Source: JAJCZZ01 sp964569085 (GTDB lineage: Bacteria; Gemmatimonadota; Gemmatimonadetes; Longimicrobiales; Gaopeijiaceae). From it: a stretch of 64,000 nt of DNA. The notes under the pieces were generated by a model. The model was not told the DNA's origin. It was given only the letters and a program-made list of their open reading frames with translations, and did not search any database. Position numbers and translations under genes: made by a program. Of this stretch, positions 34,778 to 45,369 are shown piece after piece. The stretch covers positions 20,506 through 84,505 of the forward strand of contig CAZMTA010000017.1 in NCBI GenBank assembly GCA_964569085.1. Direction: 5' to 3'. Each line of letters opens with the position of its first letter. Position 1 is the first letter of the stretch.

Positions 34778-35382
34778 CCCTGCTCTCCGAGCCCCAGGAG
34801 GCCGCCCAGGGCCGTCAGGAGGTCGTCCCGTCCCTCCCCGGTCTTGGCGGAGAAGGGGACGAGCTGGTCGGCCTCCACGCCCAGCGTCTCCATGGCCCGC
34901 TTCAGGGACTCGTCCCGCTGGCTCCGCTTCAGCTTGTCCATCTTGGTGAGGACCACCAGCGTCGGGAGCTCGAGGGTGGCCAGGTAGTCCACCATGCGCC
35001 GGTCGTCCTCCGTGGGCGCCCGCCGGGCGTCCACGAGGTGGATGACCCCCCGCACGCCCCCGGACTCGCCGAGGTACCACTCCATGAGGCGACGCCAGTC
35101 CTTCCGCATGGCGTCGGGCACCTTCGCGTACCCGTACCCCGGGAGGTCCACCAGGAAGAACTCCCCGTTCACGTCGAAGAAGTTGAGCGCCCGGGTCTTC
35201 CCCGGCGTCTGGGACACCCGCGCCACCTTGTTCCGGGTCCGGCGCAGGAGGACGTTGATCAGGGAGGACTTCCCGACGTTGGACCGGCCGGAGAAGGCCA
35301 CCTGGGGGAGGTGGTCCGGCTGGGGGACGGCGCCCCCGGGGGCGGCCACGGTCCCGGCGTACTCCACGGTGCGGATCTTCAT
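34774..35382 (-). CDS. engB: Ribosome-biogenesis GTPase EngB/YsxC
   Basis: 202 aa, essential-type GTPase for 50S assembly. G1 FSGRSNVGKSSLIN, G2 TPGKTRALNFF, G3 DLPGYGYAK, G4 TKMDKL, G5 SAKTGEG. Its ATG overlaps the lon stop by four bases, and the lon-engB pair is widely conserved. Cytoplasmic. Confidence 0.96.
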   Translation of the reverse strand: MKIRTVEYAGTVAAPGGAVPQPDHLPQVAFSGRSNVGKSSLINVLLRRTRNKVARVSQTPGKTRALNFFDVNGEFFLVDLPGYGYAKVPDAMRKDWRRLMEWYLGESGGVRGVIHLVDARRAPTEDDRRMVDYLATLELPTLVVLTKMDKLKRSQRDESLKRAMETLGVEADQLVPFSAKTGEGRDDLLTALGGLLGLGEQG

Positions 35383-37802
35383 GCGTGGGGCTGCTGCGGC
35401 TGCGTGGCGGGCCCCGTGCCGGGGGCGCCCCGGTACCGGAGGGGGCTCCGGGCGAGCGCCTCCTCCATGACCTCGTCCATGGTGCGCACCACCACGAACT
35501 CGAGGCCGTCCCGAACCTCCTGGGGGAGCAGCTCCAGGTCGTTGGCGCTCCCCGCCGGGAGGACCATGGAGCGGATCCCGCCCCGGAGGGCCGCCACCGC
35601 CTTCTCCTTCACGCCCCCCACCCCCAGGACCCGGCCCCGGAGGGTGATCTCCCCGGTCATGGCCACGTCGGCTCGGGTGGGGGTGTCGGTGAGGGCGGAG
35701 ATGAGGGCCACCGCCATCGTGATGCCCGCGGAGGGGCCGTCCTTGGGCGTCGCGCCCTCGGGGATGTGGATGTGGATGTCGATCTTCTCGTGGAAGTCGG
35801 GGGTGAGGCCCAGGGGCTCCCAGCGGGAGCGGGCGTACGTCATGGCCGCGTGGGCCGATTCCTTCATGACCTCGCCGAGGGTGCCGGTGAGGCGCAGGGT
35901 GCCGCTCCCGGGGACCACGGCCACCTCCACGTCCAGGACCTCGCCGCCGGCCGCGGTCCAGGCCAGACCGTTGGCGATCCCGACCCGCTCGTCGGTGGGG
36001 TCCCGCTCGGGAGGCTGGTAGCTGGGCGGTCCCAGGAGCTCCTTGAGGTCTCCGGGGCCGACCGCCCGGTCCGGCGTGGCGCCGGCGGCCACGCTCCGGG
36101 CCAGCTTCCGGGCGACGCGGGAGAGGCGCTGGTCCAGCTCGCGCACCCCGGCCTCCCGGGTCCACACGTCCACCACCCGCTCCACGGCCGCGGGCTCCAG
36201 CTTCGTGCGCTCCGGGTCCAGCCCGTGGCGCCGGGCCTGCCGGGGCCAGAGGAACCGGGTGGCGATCTCCCGCTTCTCGGTGTCCAGGTAGCCCGGGAGG
36301 CGGATGATCTCCATGCGGTCCCGGAGGGGCTCCGGGATCCCGGCCAGGGTGTTGGCCGTGGCCAGGAAGAGGACGTCCGAGAGGTCGAAGTCCAGCTCCA
36401 GGTAGTGGTCGGTGAAGGACCGGTTCTGCTCCGGGTCCAGGACCTCGAGGAGCGCCGCGCCGGGGTCGCCGTGGAAGTCCTTTGCCAGCTTGTCCACCTC
36501 GTCCAGGAGGAAGACCGGGTTCCGGGTGCCGCTGCGGCGCATCCCCTGGACGATGCGCCCCGGGAGGGCGCCCACGTAGGTGCGCCGGTGCCCCCGGATC
36601 TCGGCCTCGTCCCGGACCCCGCCCAGGCTGACCCGCACGAACTCCCGGTCCAGCGCCTCGGCGATGCTCCGCCCCAGCGAGGTCTTCCCCACGCCGGGCG
36701 GGCCGACCAGGCAGAGGATCGGGCCCCGGATCTCGCCCACCAGGGACAGGACCGCCACGTGGTCCAGGATGCGCTCCTTCACCTCGGCGAGGCCGAAGTG
36801 CCGGGCGTCCAGGGTCCGGGCGGCGTGCTCCACGTCCAGGTTGTCCCGGGAGCGCGCGGCCCACGGGAGGGACACGATCCAGTCCAGGTACGTCCGGATC
36901 ACGGCGGCCTCGGGTGCCACCGGGTTGAGGCGCTCGAGGCGGGCCAGCTCCTTCTCGGCCCGCTGCCGGGCCTCCGGCGGGAGATCCGCCCGATCCACCT
37001 CCGCGGCCAGCTCGTCCCACTCGTCGTCCTGGCCGCGCGCCGGCTCGCGGTGCACGGCCCGGAGGCCCGGGCCGAAGTCCCGCTCCGCGGCCTCCTCCCC
37101 GGGAAGGCCCAGGCGGATCTGGTCGTCGAGCTTGGCCTCGATGCGCAGGACCTCCAGCTCCCGGTCCAGGAGCTCCAGGAGGAGGCCGAGCTGGTCCTCC
37201 ACCTTCTCGGCCTCCAGCACGGGCTGCTTCTCGGGCGCGGGCACCAGGAGGTGGCCGGCCACGAGGTGCGCCAGGCGGACCCGGTCGCCCTCGGCCGAGA
37301 GGACGGTGGGGAGCTCGTCGGGGATGCGCTCGTGGAGCCGGGCGTACTCGGCGTACCGCTCCACCACCCGGTGCGCCAGCCCCTCGGTGTCCCCGGCCCG
37401 CTCCTCCGGCGCCTCGGTCTCCCGCCCGGTGAGGAGCTCCAGGGAGGCCCGCAGCGCCTCGGTGGTCGTGGTGAGGCGCTTCAGCCTCGCGCGACCCAGG
37501 CCTTCCAGCACCACCCGGGCGGTGCCGTCGGGCAGATGGGAGACCTGGACGACGCGGGCCACGCACCCCACCCGGTGGAGGTCGGAGCCGTCGGGGTCGT
37601 CCACGTCCGGCTTCTTCTGCGTCAGGAGCAGCAGGAGGCCGTCGGTCTCCTGCCGGGCGGCGTGGAGCGCCGCCACCGAGCGGGGCCGTCCCACCAGGAG
37701 GGGGAGGACCATGTACGGGAAGAAGACGAGGTCCCGGAGCGCGATGGCCGGGAGGCGGTCGGGCAGCTCGAAGGCGTCGTCGGCCCGGATGAGCTCGGTC
37801 AT
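35379..37802 (-). CDS. lon: ATP-dependent protease Lon
   Basis: 807 aa, LonA type. N-terminal substrate domain (LPAIALRDLVFFPYMVLPLLVGR), AAA+ module with Walker A GPPGVGKTS and Walker B VFLLDEVDKL, and protease domain with the Ser-Lys dyad S691 (PKDGPSAGI) and K734 (GGVKEKAVAA), spaced 43 residues as in E. coli. C-terminal Gln/Pro-rich tail is an addition. 54 bases after clpX, with a hairpin between, so it may be partly separately controlled. Confidence 0.97.
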   Translation of the reverse strand: MTELIRADDAFELPDRLPAIALRDLVFFPYMVLPLLVGRPRSVAALHAARQETDGLLLLLTQKKPDVDDPDGSDLHRVGCVARVVQVSHLPDGTARVVLEGLGRARLKRLTTTTEALRASLELLTGRETEAPEERAGDTEGLAHRVVERYAEYARLHERIPDELPTVLSAEGDRVRLAHLVAGHLLVPAPEKQPVLEAEKVEDQLGLLLELLDRELEVLRIEAKLDDQIRLGLPGEEAAERDFGPGLRAVHREPARGQDDEWDELAAEVDRADLPPEARQRAEKELARLERLNPVAPEAAVIRTYLDWIVSLPWAARSRDNLDVEHAARTLDARHFGLAEVKERILDHVAVLSLVGEIRGPILCLVGPPGVGKTSLGRSIAEALDREFVRVSLGGVRDEAEIRGHRRTYVGALPGRIVQGMRRSGTRNPVFLLDEVDKLAKDFHGDPGAALLEVLDPEQNRSFTDHYLELDFDLSDVLFLATANTLAGIPEPLRDRMEIIRLPGYLDTEKREIATRFLWPRQARRHGLDPERTKLEPAAVERVVDVWTREAGVRELDQRLSRVARKLARSVAAGATPDRAVGPGDLKELLGPPSYQPPERDPTDERVGIANGLAWTAAGGEVLDVEVAVVPGSGTLRLTGTLGEVMKESAHAAMTYARSRWEPLGLTPDFHEKIDIHIHIPEGATPKDGPSAGITMAVALISALTDTPTRADVAMTGEITLRGRVLGVGGVKEKAVAALRGGIRSMVLPAGSANDLELLPQEVRDGLEFVVVRTMDEVMEEALARSPLRYRGAPGTGPATQPQQPHA

Positions 37803-37830
37803 GCCCTCTCGGCGCTGGAAGTGGGTGGGG

Positions 37831-37850
37831 CGGCGGCCAGGGGGCCGCCG
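37831..37850 (-). terminator. Hairpin between clpX and lon
   Basis: CGGCGGCC-AGGG-GGCCGCCG, a perfect 8-bp stem, sits just after the clpX stop on the transcribed strand. There is no T run, so it may be a partial terminator or an mRNA stabiliser. Confidence 0.4.
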
Positions 37851-37856
37851 ACGGGA

Positions 37857-39083
37857 CTACGCTTCCAGCTTACGCTCTTCCGGGTGCAGGACAAGGAGCG
37901 GCGCCACGCCGCGCTCGACGGACTCGGGGGTGATGACCACCTCGCGCACGTCGGTGCGGGACGGCAGCTCGAACATCACGTCGCGCATGATGTCCTCGAT
38001 GATCGAGCGCAGGCCCCGGGCGCCGGTGCCGCGATCCAGCGTCTTGGCGGCGATGGCCCGGATGGCGTCCTTGTCGAAGGTGAGCCCGATGCCCTCCAGC
38101 TCGAACATCTTGGTGTACTGCTTCACCAGGGCGTTCTTGGGCTCCTGGAGGATGCGGACCAGCGCTTCCTCGTCCAGGTCGTCCAGGTGCACCGAGACCG
38201 GAAGACGGCCCACCAGCTCCGGGATCAGGCCGTACCGCTGCAGGTCCTCGGGCTCGAGGTTCTGCAGGATGTCGTCCTCGGTGACCGGCTCGCCGGCGAA
38301 CCCGATGCGGCGCTTGCCGACCCGGGCCTCCACGATCTTCTCCAGGCCGTCGAAGGCACCCCCGCAGATGAAGAGGATGTTCTTCGTGTCGATCTGGATG
38401 TACTCCTGCTGCGGATGCTTCCGCCCGCCCTGCGGGGGGACGGAGGCCACGGTGCCCTCGAGGATCTTCAGCAGCGCCTGCTGCACGCCCTCTCCGGAGA
38501 CGTCCCGGGTGATGGACGGGTTCTCCGACTTCCGGGCCACCTTGTCGATCTCGTCGATGTAGACGATGCCGCGCTCGCACTCCGCCACGTTGAAGTCGGC
38601 GGCCTGGAGGAGGCGGACCAGGATGTTCTCCACGTCCTCGCCCACGTACCCCGCCTCGGTGAGGGTGGTGGCGTCGGCGATGGTGAAGGGGACCTGGAGG
38701 ATGCGGGCCAGCGTCTGCGCCAGCAGCGTCTTCCCGACTCCGGTGGAGCCCACCAGGAGGATGTTGGCCTTGTCGATCTCGACGTCGTCGAGCACGCCCT
38801 GGTGGTTCACCCGCTTGTAGTGGTTGTACACCGAGACGGACAGCGCGCGCTTCGCCTTCTCCTGGCCGATGACGTACTCGTCCAGGTGGCTCTTGATCTC
38901 CTCGGGCGTCGGGGCGGGGACCGCGGTCTCCTGGGCCTCGCGCTCCTCTTCCTCCGCCAGGATCTCGTTACAGAGCGAGATGCATTCGTTGCAGATGTAG
39001 ACGTTCGGTCCAGAGATGAACTTCTTGACGCTCTCCTTGGACTTCCCGCAGAAGCTGCATCGAAGGTGCTTGTCGCTGGTCAT
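37857..39083 (-). CDS. clpX: ClpX, ATPase subunit of ClpXP
   Basis: 408 aa. N-terminal zinc domain with C9, C12, C31 and C34 (CSFC...CNEC), Walker A GSTGVGKT (112-119), Walker B IVYIDEIDKVARKSE, pore loop GYVGEDVEN and the ClpP-binding loop RIGFAGEP. It unfolds substrates and feeds ClpP, encoded 39 bases upstream on the same strand. All key features are intact. Confidence 0.98.
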   Translation of the reverse strand: MTSDKHLRCSFCGKSKESVKKFISGPNVYICNECISLCNEILAEEEEREAQETAVPAPTPEEIKSHLDEYVIGQEKAKRALSVSVYNHYKRVNHQGVLDDVEIDKANILLVGSTGVGKTLLAQTLARILQVPFTIADATTLTEAGYVGEDVENILVRLLQAADFNVAECERGIVYIDEIDKVARKSENPSITRDVSGEGVQQALLKILEGTVASVPPQGGRKHPQQEYIQIDTKNILFICGGAFDGLEKIVEARVGKRRIGFAGEPVTEDDILQNLEPEDLQRYGLIPELVGRLPVSVHLDDLDEEALVRILQEPKNALVKQYTKMFELEGIGLTFDKDAIRAIAAKTLDRGTGARGLRSIIEDIMRDVMFELPSRTDVREVVITPESVERGVAPLLVLHPEERKLEA

Positions 39084-39122
39084 GGCGTCTCCGTCTCCTG
39101 GGTTCCGGAGGCTGGCGAGCGG

Positions 39123-39758
39123 CTACTTGTCCTCGTCGGGATGGTCCGAATCCTCGGGCTTGCCCGTGGTCGGGACCGGCCCTTCGAGGACCTTGTCGAT
39201 GAGGCCGTAGTCCCGGGCCTCGGTGGGGCTCATGAAGCGGTCGCGGTCGATGTCCTCGGCGATCTTCTCCACCGGCTGGCCGGTGTGCTCGGAGAGGATC
39301 TTGTTGAGGCGCCGCCGGATGTCGAGGATCTCGTTGGCCGCGATCTCGATGTCCGCCGCGGTGCCCTGGGTTCCCGAGGACGGCTGGTGGATCATGATGC
39401 GGGAGTTGGGGAGCGCATGACGCTTGCCCGGCTCGCCGGCGGTGAGGAGGATGGCCCCCATGGAGGCGGCCATGCCCACGCAGAAGGTGTTCACCGGCGC
39501 CCGCAGGTGCTGCATGGTGTCGTAGATGGCCATCCCCGCATACACGCTCCCGCCGGGGGAGTTGATGTACATGAAGATGTCCCGCTCGGGATCGTCGGCC
39601 TCGAGGAAGAGGAGCTGGGCCACGATGATGTTCGCCACCTGGTCGTTCACGGCGCTGCCCAGGAAGACGATGCGGTCCATGAGGAGCCGACTGAAGATGT
39701 CGTAGCTCCGCTCACCGCGGCTCGTGCGCTCGATGACGTAGGGAGGGTAGGTCGACAT
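39123..39758 (-). CDS. clpP: ClpP serine protease subunit
   Basis: 211 aa. Catalytic triad S99 (GMAASMGAILL), H124 (SRIMIHQPSSG) and D173 (DRDRFMS). INSPGGSVYAGMAIYDTMQ forms the typical substrate-binding strand region. Short N-terminal propeptide (about MSTYPPYVIERTSRGER). Acidic C-terminus. Forms the tetradecamer used by ClpX. Confidence 0.97.
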   Translation of the reverse strand: MSTYPPYVIERTSRGERSYDIFSRLLMDRIVFLGSAVNDQVANIIVAQLLFLEADDPERDIFMYINSPGGSVYAGMAIYDTMQHLRAPVNTFCVGMAASMGAILLTAGEPGKRHALPNSRIMIHQPSSGTQGTAADIEIAANEILDIRRRLNKILSEHTGQPVEKIAEDIDRDRFMSPTEARDYGLIDKVLEGPVPTTGKPEDSDHPDEDK

Positions 39759-39787
39759 GAATGCCTTGGTTCGGGCGACGGGGCCGG

Positions 39788-41083
39788 TCAGGCCGCCGAG
39801 GCCTCGGTGATCTCGTTCTGTTCCTTGAGGAACTCGAATACCTTCCGCTCGGTGATCTCGCGCTCGAGCTGCTCCAGCCGTCCGGCCTTCTGGAGGCCCG
39901 CGTAGACCTGGGCCGCGGTGCTGTCGTTCTTCTCGGCGATCTCCTCGATGCGCGCGTCGAGGTCGTCGTCGCTGGCCCGGAGGCCCTGGGTCTCGGCGAT
40001 GTGCTCGATGACCATGATCCGCTTCACCGCACGCTCGGCCTGGGGGCGGACCTCCGCCCGCAGCTCCTCGAGCTTCTCCTCGGGGATCTGGTCGAGCTGG
40101 CCCTGGAGCTGCCCCTCCAGCACGGACTCGGTGTAGCGCTCCACCATGGAGCGGGGCACCTCGAAGGGGTTGGCCTCCACGACGAAGTCCAGGAGGCGGC
40201 CGCGCACGGCGGACTCGGCCTGCTGGTCCGCCTCGGCCTCCAGGTCCTCGCGGACCCGCGCCCGCAGCTCGTCCAGCGACTCGAAGTCGCCGACCTGGCG
40301 GGCCAGGTCGTCGTCCAGCTCCGGGAGCTCCATGGTCTTCCGGCCCAGGAGCGTGATCTCCACGTCCTCCTTCTGGCCGCGGCGCTCCTCGTTGGGGAAG
40401 TCGTCGGGGAAGGTCACGGTGACCTTCGCCGTCTCCCCCACCTCGAGGCCCTTGATGGCGCCCTCGATGTCGGGGATGGCGTCTCCCTGGCCCAGGACGA
40501 ACTCGTACTCCTGGCCCTCCTCGTCCTCCTCCTCGCCATCCACGCGGCGGATGCGCACGGAGACCAGGTCACGGTCCATGGGCTTCCCCTCCTCGGCCGG
40601 CATCCAGGCGCCGTTCTGCTCCTGGATCCGTCCGAGCACCTCGTCCACGTGGGCGTCCTCCACCTGGGCGGCGGGGCGCTCCACGGCGAAGCCGGAGACC
40701 CGCTCCATCTCGAAGGTGGGCTCCACGTCGAAGGCGATGGCGAAGACGAGGTCCGAGCCGGTGTCGGGCTCGTACACGACCTCCTCGAGCTCCCCTTCGG
40801 AGATGGGGCGCAGGGCCTCGGACTCGAGGGCCTCCTTGTAGGCCTCGCGGATGACCCGGTCCATGGTCTCCTGACGGAGCGCCGGGCCGAAGCGGGACTG
40901 GACGAAGCTCTTCGGCACCTTCCCCTTCCGGAAGCCCTTCAGCTTCATCCGGGAGGCGATGGTGCGGGCGGCCTTGTCCTCTTCCGCTTCCACGACGGAG
41001 GCGGGCACGGTGACGCTCATGCGTCGCCGCCACCGCTCCTGGTCTTCCACGGAGATCTTCAAGTTGGATGCGTCGATGCTCAT
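39788..41083 (-). CDS. tig: Trigger factor chaperone
   Basis: 431 aa from the ATG at 41083; an in-frame extension runs back into the tRNA gene and cannot be real. Ribosome-docking signature KLKGFRKGKVPKSFV near residue 47 (E. coli FRK motif), PPIase FKBP-like middle domain (about 155-240) with an acidic insertion EEEDEEGQEYEF, and a helical C-terminal domain. Ribosome-bound peptidyl-prolyl isomerase and chaperone. 48 bases downstream of tRNA-Leu, 29 bases before clpP. Confidence 0.94.
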   Translation of the reverse strand: MSIDASNLKISVEDQERWRRRMSVTVPASVVEAEEDKAARTIASRMKLKGFRKGKVPKSFVQSRFGPALRQETMDRVIREAYKEALESEALRPISEGELEEVVYEPDTGSDLVFAIAFDVEPTFEMERVSGFAVERPAAQVEDAHVDEVLGRIQEQNGAWMPAEEGKPMDRDLVSVRIRRVDGEEEDEEGQEYEFVLGQGDAIPDIEGAIKGLEVGETAKVTVTFPDDFPNEERRGQKEDVEITLLGRKTMELPELDDDLARQVGDFESLDELRARVREDLEAEADQQAESAVRGRLLDFVVEANPFEVPRSMVERYTESVLEGQLQGQLDQIPEEKLEELRAEVRPQAERAVKRIMVIEHIAETQGLRASDDDLDARIEEIAEKNDSTAAQVYAGLQKAGRLEQLEREITERKVFEFLKEQNEITEASAA

Positions 41084-41130
41084 GCGGGCTGCTTGCTGCG
41101 GGAAGGAGCGGCTCGGTGGCCGACTCCGGA

Positions 41131-41213
41131 TGCGAAAGGGGGGACTCGAACCCCCACGGCACGAAGCCACGAGATCCTAAATCTCGCGCGTCTACCAGTT
41201 CCGCCACTTTCGC
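41131..41213 (-). tRNA. tRNA-Leu (anticodon UAG)
   Basis: Reads on the minus strand as GCGAAAGTGGCGGAACTGG at its 5' end and closes with CTTTCGC plus discriminator A. Anticodon loop TTTAGGA gives UAG, decoding CUN leucine codons. It has the long variable arm of class II tRNAs (GGC-TTCG-GCC type) and a T arm with GGTTCGAGTCC. CCA is not encoded. It lies directly upstream of tig and is probably co-transcribed with it. Confidence 0.95.
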
Positions 41214-41230
41214 GGGGATCGGTCCCCGAA

Positions 41231-41260
41231 AAGATAAACCTGGGCGGAAGCGGTGTTCAA
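41231..41260 (-). promoter_or_regulatory. Promoter of tRNA-Leu and the tig-clpPX-lon operon
   Basis: On the minus strand TTGAAC (41255-41260) and TATCTT (41231-41236) are spaced by 18 bases, placing the start of transcription about 10 bases before the tRNA 5' end. Confidence 0.6.
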
Positions 41261-41289
41261 CGCCGCGTCCGGAAGCTCACGGGAACGGC

Positions 41290-41342
41290 GGGGAAAGAGA
41301 AGAGCGGGGCATGGACGGTTCCGGCCCGTCCACGCCCCGCTC
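41290..41342 (-). terminator. Terminator of htrA
   Basis: On the minus strand, GAGCGGGGC then GTGGACGG pair with CCGTCCAT and GCCCCGCTC (stem about 17 bp with one mismatch), followed by TTCTCTTTCC. This is a strong Rho-independent-type structure 25 bases after htrA. Confidence 0.8.
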
Positions 41343-41366
41343 CGCTCCCGGTCGGCGGGGGGCGCC

Positions 41367-42929
41367 TCAGCGCGGCATGCGGATGTTCACCACCGCGGTG
41401 CTGCCGTCGGGGTTCTCCAGATGCAGCGAGACGATCTCGCCCGAGCCCACCCGCTCCAGGGCGCGGCTGACGTCGGCGGCCCCGTCGACCGGGGTGTCGT
41501 TCACCCGGGAGAGGCGCCAGCCGCGGTACGCGGCCAGGTTGCGCCGGGCCGCGGGGCTGCCCCGGGCCACGTCGCCCACGACCACGCCGCCGCCGTCCTC
41601 GTACCCGAGCTGGGCGCTGAGCTCCGCGTCCAGGGGCTCGACGTTGAAGCCCAGGCGCTCCTCGGCGCCGTCGGGCTGCTCCGCCACCCGCTCCGGCACG
41701 TCGTTGATGGGGGCCTCGTCGAGGCGCACGTCCACCTCGCGCCGCTGCCCGTCCCGGTAGATGGTCAGGGTGACGCGGTCGCCGGGGCGCTGCTGGGCGA
41801 TGCGGGCCTGGAGCTCGGCGGTGTAGCCCACCGGGTCTCCTTCGATGGCCACGATGACGTCCTCGGCCTCCAGGATGCCCTCGGCGGGCCCGTCCTGGAC
41901 GTCCTGGACCAGCACGCCGGAGACGGTGGGGAGCCCGTACGCCTCGGCGTCCTCGGCCTCCACGTCCTGGATGCTGACCCCGATGCGCGGCCGCTTCACC
42001 ACGCCGTACTCGATGAGGTCCTCCATGATGCGCCGGGCCAGGTTCATGGGGATGGCGAAGCCGTACCCCTGGTAGTAGCCCGTGGCCGAGGCGATGGCGG
42101 AGTTGATGCCCACCACCTGACCCTGGAGGTTCACCATGGGCCCCCCGGAGTTGCCGGGGTTGATCACGGCGTCGGTCTGGATGAAGTCCTCGATGGCGAA
42201 GCCCGCCTCACCGGCGCGCTGGGGATCCCGCTGGAGGTCCCGGTTCAGGAGGCCGAGCCCGCGGCCCCGGGCGCTCACGATGCCCGCGGTGACGGTGTAG
42301 TCGAGCTGGGTGGACGCCCCGAAGCCCGGGTTGCCGATGGCCAGGACCCACTCGCCGACCTGCACGTCCTCGGAGTTCCCCAGGCTCATGGCGTGGAGCG
42401 GCTCCGGCGCGTCGATCTTCACCACCGCCACGTCGGTGAAGGGGTCGGCGCCCACGACCTCGGCGATGAAGTAGCGGCGGTCCGCCAGGTAGACCCGGAC
42501 CTCCTCGGCGCCCTCGACAACGTGGTTGTTGGTGAGGATGTAGCCGTCGGGCGAGACCACGAAGCCCGAGCCGCCGCTCACCGCCAGCTGGGGCGGCCCG
42601 TCCTGCTGGGGCGCCTGCCCCTCGGGCACGTCGAAGAAGCGCCGGAACGCGTCGGGGATCTGCTGGGACCGGGACGCCGTCCGCATGGGCCGGCTCGTCT
42701 CGATCCGCACGACCCCCGGGGTGACCGCCCCGGCCAGGTTCACGAAGGCGTCGCTCAGGTCCCGGGCCGGCCGAACCGCCTCCTCGGACACCTGGGGGGA
42801 CTCGTCGATGGCGGGGGACGCGTGGGACACCTCGGTCCATCCCAGCCCGCTGGCGAGCCCCATCCCGAAGAGGAACGCGACGGTGGCGTAGAGGGCCACC
42901 TTGGCCTTGGCTCGAAGGGGATCGTACAT
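41367..42929 (-). CDS. HtrA/DegP-family serine protease
   Basis: Periplasmic quality-control protease, 520 aa from the ATG at 42929, chosen because AGGAG stands seven bases before it. An uncleaved or signal-type helix (about 11-30) leads to a trypsin-like domain with H136 (TNNHVVEG), D166 (FTDVAVVKI) and S261 (GNSGGP). Two PDZ domains follow (about 330-415 and 440-515). Lies downstream of dnaK in the same direction, suggesting linked stress response, though a hairpin separates them. DegS, DegP and DegQ cannot be distinguished. Confidence 0.94.
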   Translation of the reverse strand: MYDPLRAKAKVALYATVAFLFGMGLASGLGWTEVSHASPAIDESPQVSEEAVRPARDLSDAFVNLAGAVTPGVVRIETSRPMRTASRSQQIPDAFRRFFDVPEGQAPQQDGPPQLAVSGGSGFVVSPDGYILTNNHVVEGAEEVRVYLADRRYFIAEVVGADPFTDVAVVKIDAPEPLHAMSLGNSEDVQVGEWVLAIGNPGFGASTQLDYTVTAGIVSARGRGLGLLNRDLQRDPQRAGEAGFAIEDFIQTDAVINPGNSGGPMVNLQGQVVGINSAIASATGYYQGYGFAIPMNLARRIMEDLIEYGVVKRPRIGVSIQDVEAEDAEAYGLPTVSGVLVQDVQDGPAEGILEAEDVIVAIEGDPVGYTAELQARIAQQRPGDRVTLTIYRDGQRREVDVRLDEAPINDVPERVAEQPDGAEERLGFNVEPLDAELSAQLGYEDGGGVVVGDVARGSPAARRNLAAYRGWRLSRVNDTPVDGAADVSRALERVGSGEIVSLHLENPDGSTAVVNIRMPR

Positions 42930-43024
42930 CGCTGTCTCCTGGACTGTCTCGTCGTCGTCGTCTTCTTCGTCCGTCACGGCGCCGCCCCGGACCCGCGGCG
43001 GCCGCCGGTTCCTACACACGGAAG

Positions 43025-43057
43025 CGAGGGACGGGTCCGTCGCGGCCCCGTCCCTCG
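43025..43057 (-). terminator. Hairpin after dnaK
   Basis: Perfect 11-base inverted repeat CGAGGGACGGG / CCCGTCCCTCG with an 11-base loop, about 85 bases after the dnaK stop. No T tract follows on the minus strand. Confidence 0.55.
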
Positions 43058-43142
43058 TGGCTCGTGGGGTGGGACGCGCGGCGCCCGCCCCGGGGTTGCC
43101 CGGGGGAGGGCGCCGAGGCGCCGCCCCCCGGGCCCGGGAGGA

Positions 43143-45086
<1,944 letters not shown>

Positions 45087-45198
45087 CTGCGCTCCTGAAG
45101 CTGTTTTCTGGGATCCGGGGTGCCGAACGGCGCCCCCGCTCTGATGCTCGACGTACGGATCGGCCCGCTGCGGGGCGGGTCCGGCCGTCCGTTGCCTT

Positions 45199-45214
45199 TG
45201 CAATCCCCGTGCCT
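45199..45214 (-). promoter_or_regulatory. -24/-12 (sigma54-type) promoter-like element before dnaK
   Basis: Minus-strand AGGCACGGGGATTGCA matches the sigma54 consensus TGGCACGN4TTGCW at every fixed position but the first, with exact GG-to-GC spacing. It implies a start near 45188 and a leader of about 100 bases. Upstream (minus strand) lie two dyads, GAACG-3-CGTTC (45240-45252) and CGGGA-4-TCCCG (45278-45291), that could bind an activator. Function is inferred from sequence alone. Confidence 0.5.
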
Positions 45215-45369
45215 GGAAAAGTCCGGAAAATGCCCGCCAGAACGGCACGTTCCGGCCCCGGGCTGTCATTGTGGCAGCGGGATCTTTCCCGTGCGGGCCC
45301 GGTAGCCCAGGGACCGCGGGCCGCCGCGTGGCGGCCGCTCGACCCCCTCCTCTCCGCCTCCCGGTCGCC

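Noticed and set aside
41084..41170. N-terminal extension of trigger factor
   Set aside because: The extension would run into the tRNA-Leu gene; MSIDASNLKI at 41083 is the normal start.
41131..41213. tRNA-Leu as an integration site
   Set aside because: No repeat of its 3' end or integrase is nearby; the gene is followed directly by tig.
45087..45369. CIRCE (HrcA) operator before dnaK
   Set aside because: No TTAGCACTC-N9-GAGTGCTAA-like sequence is present on either strand.
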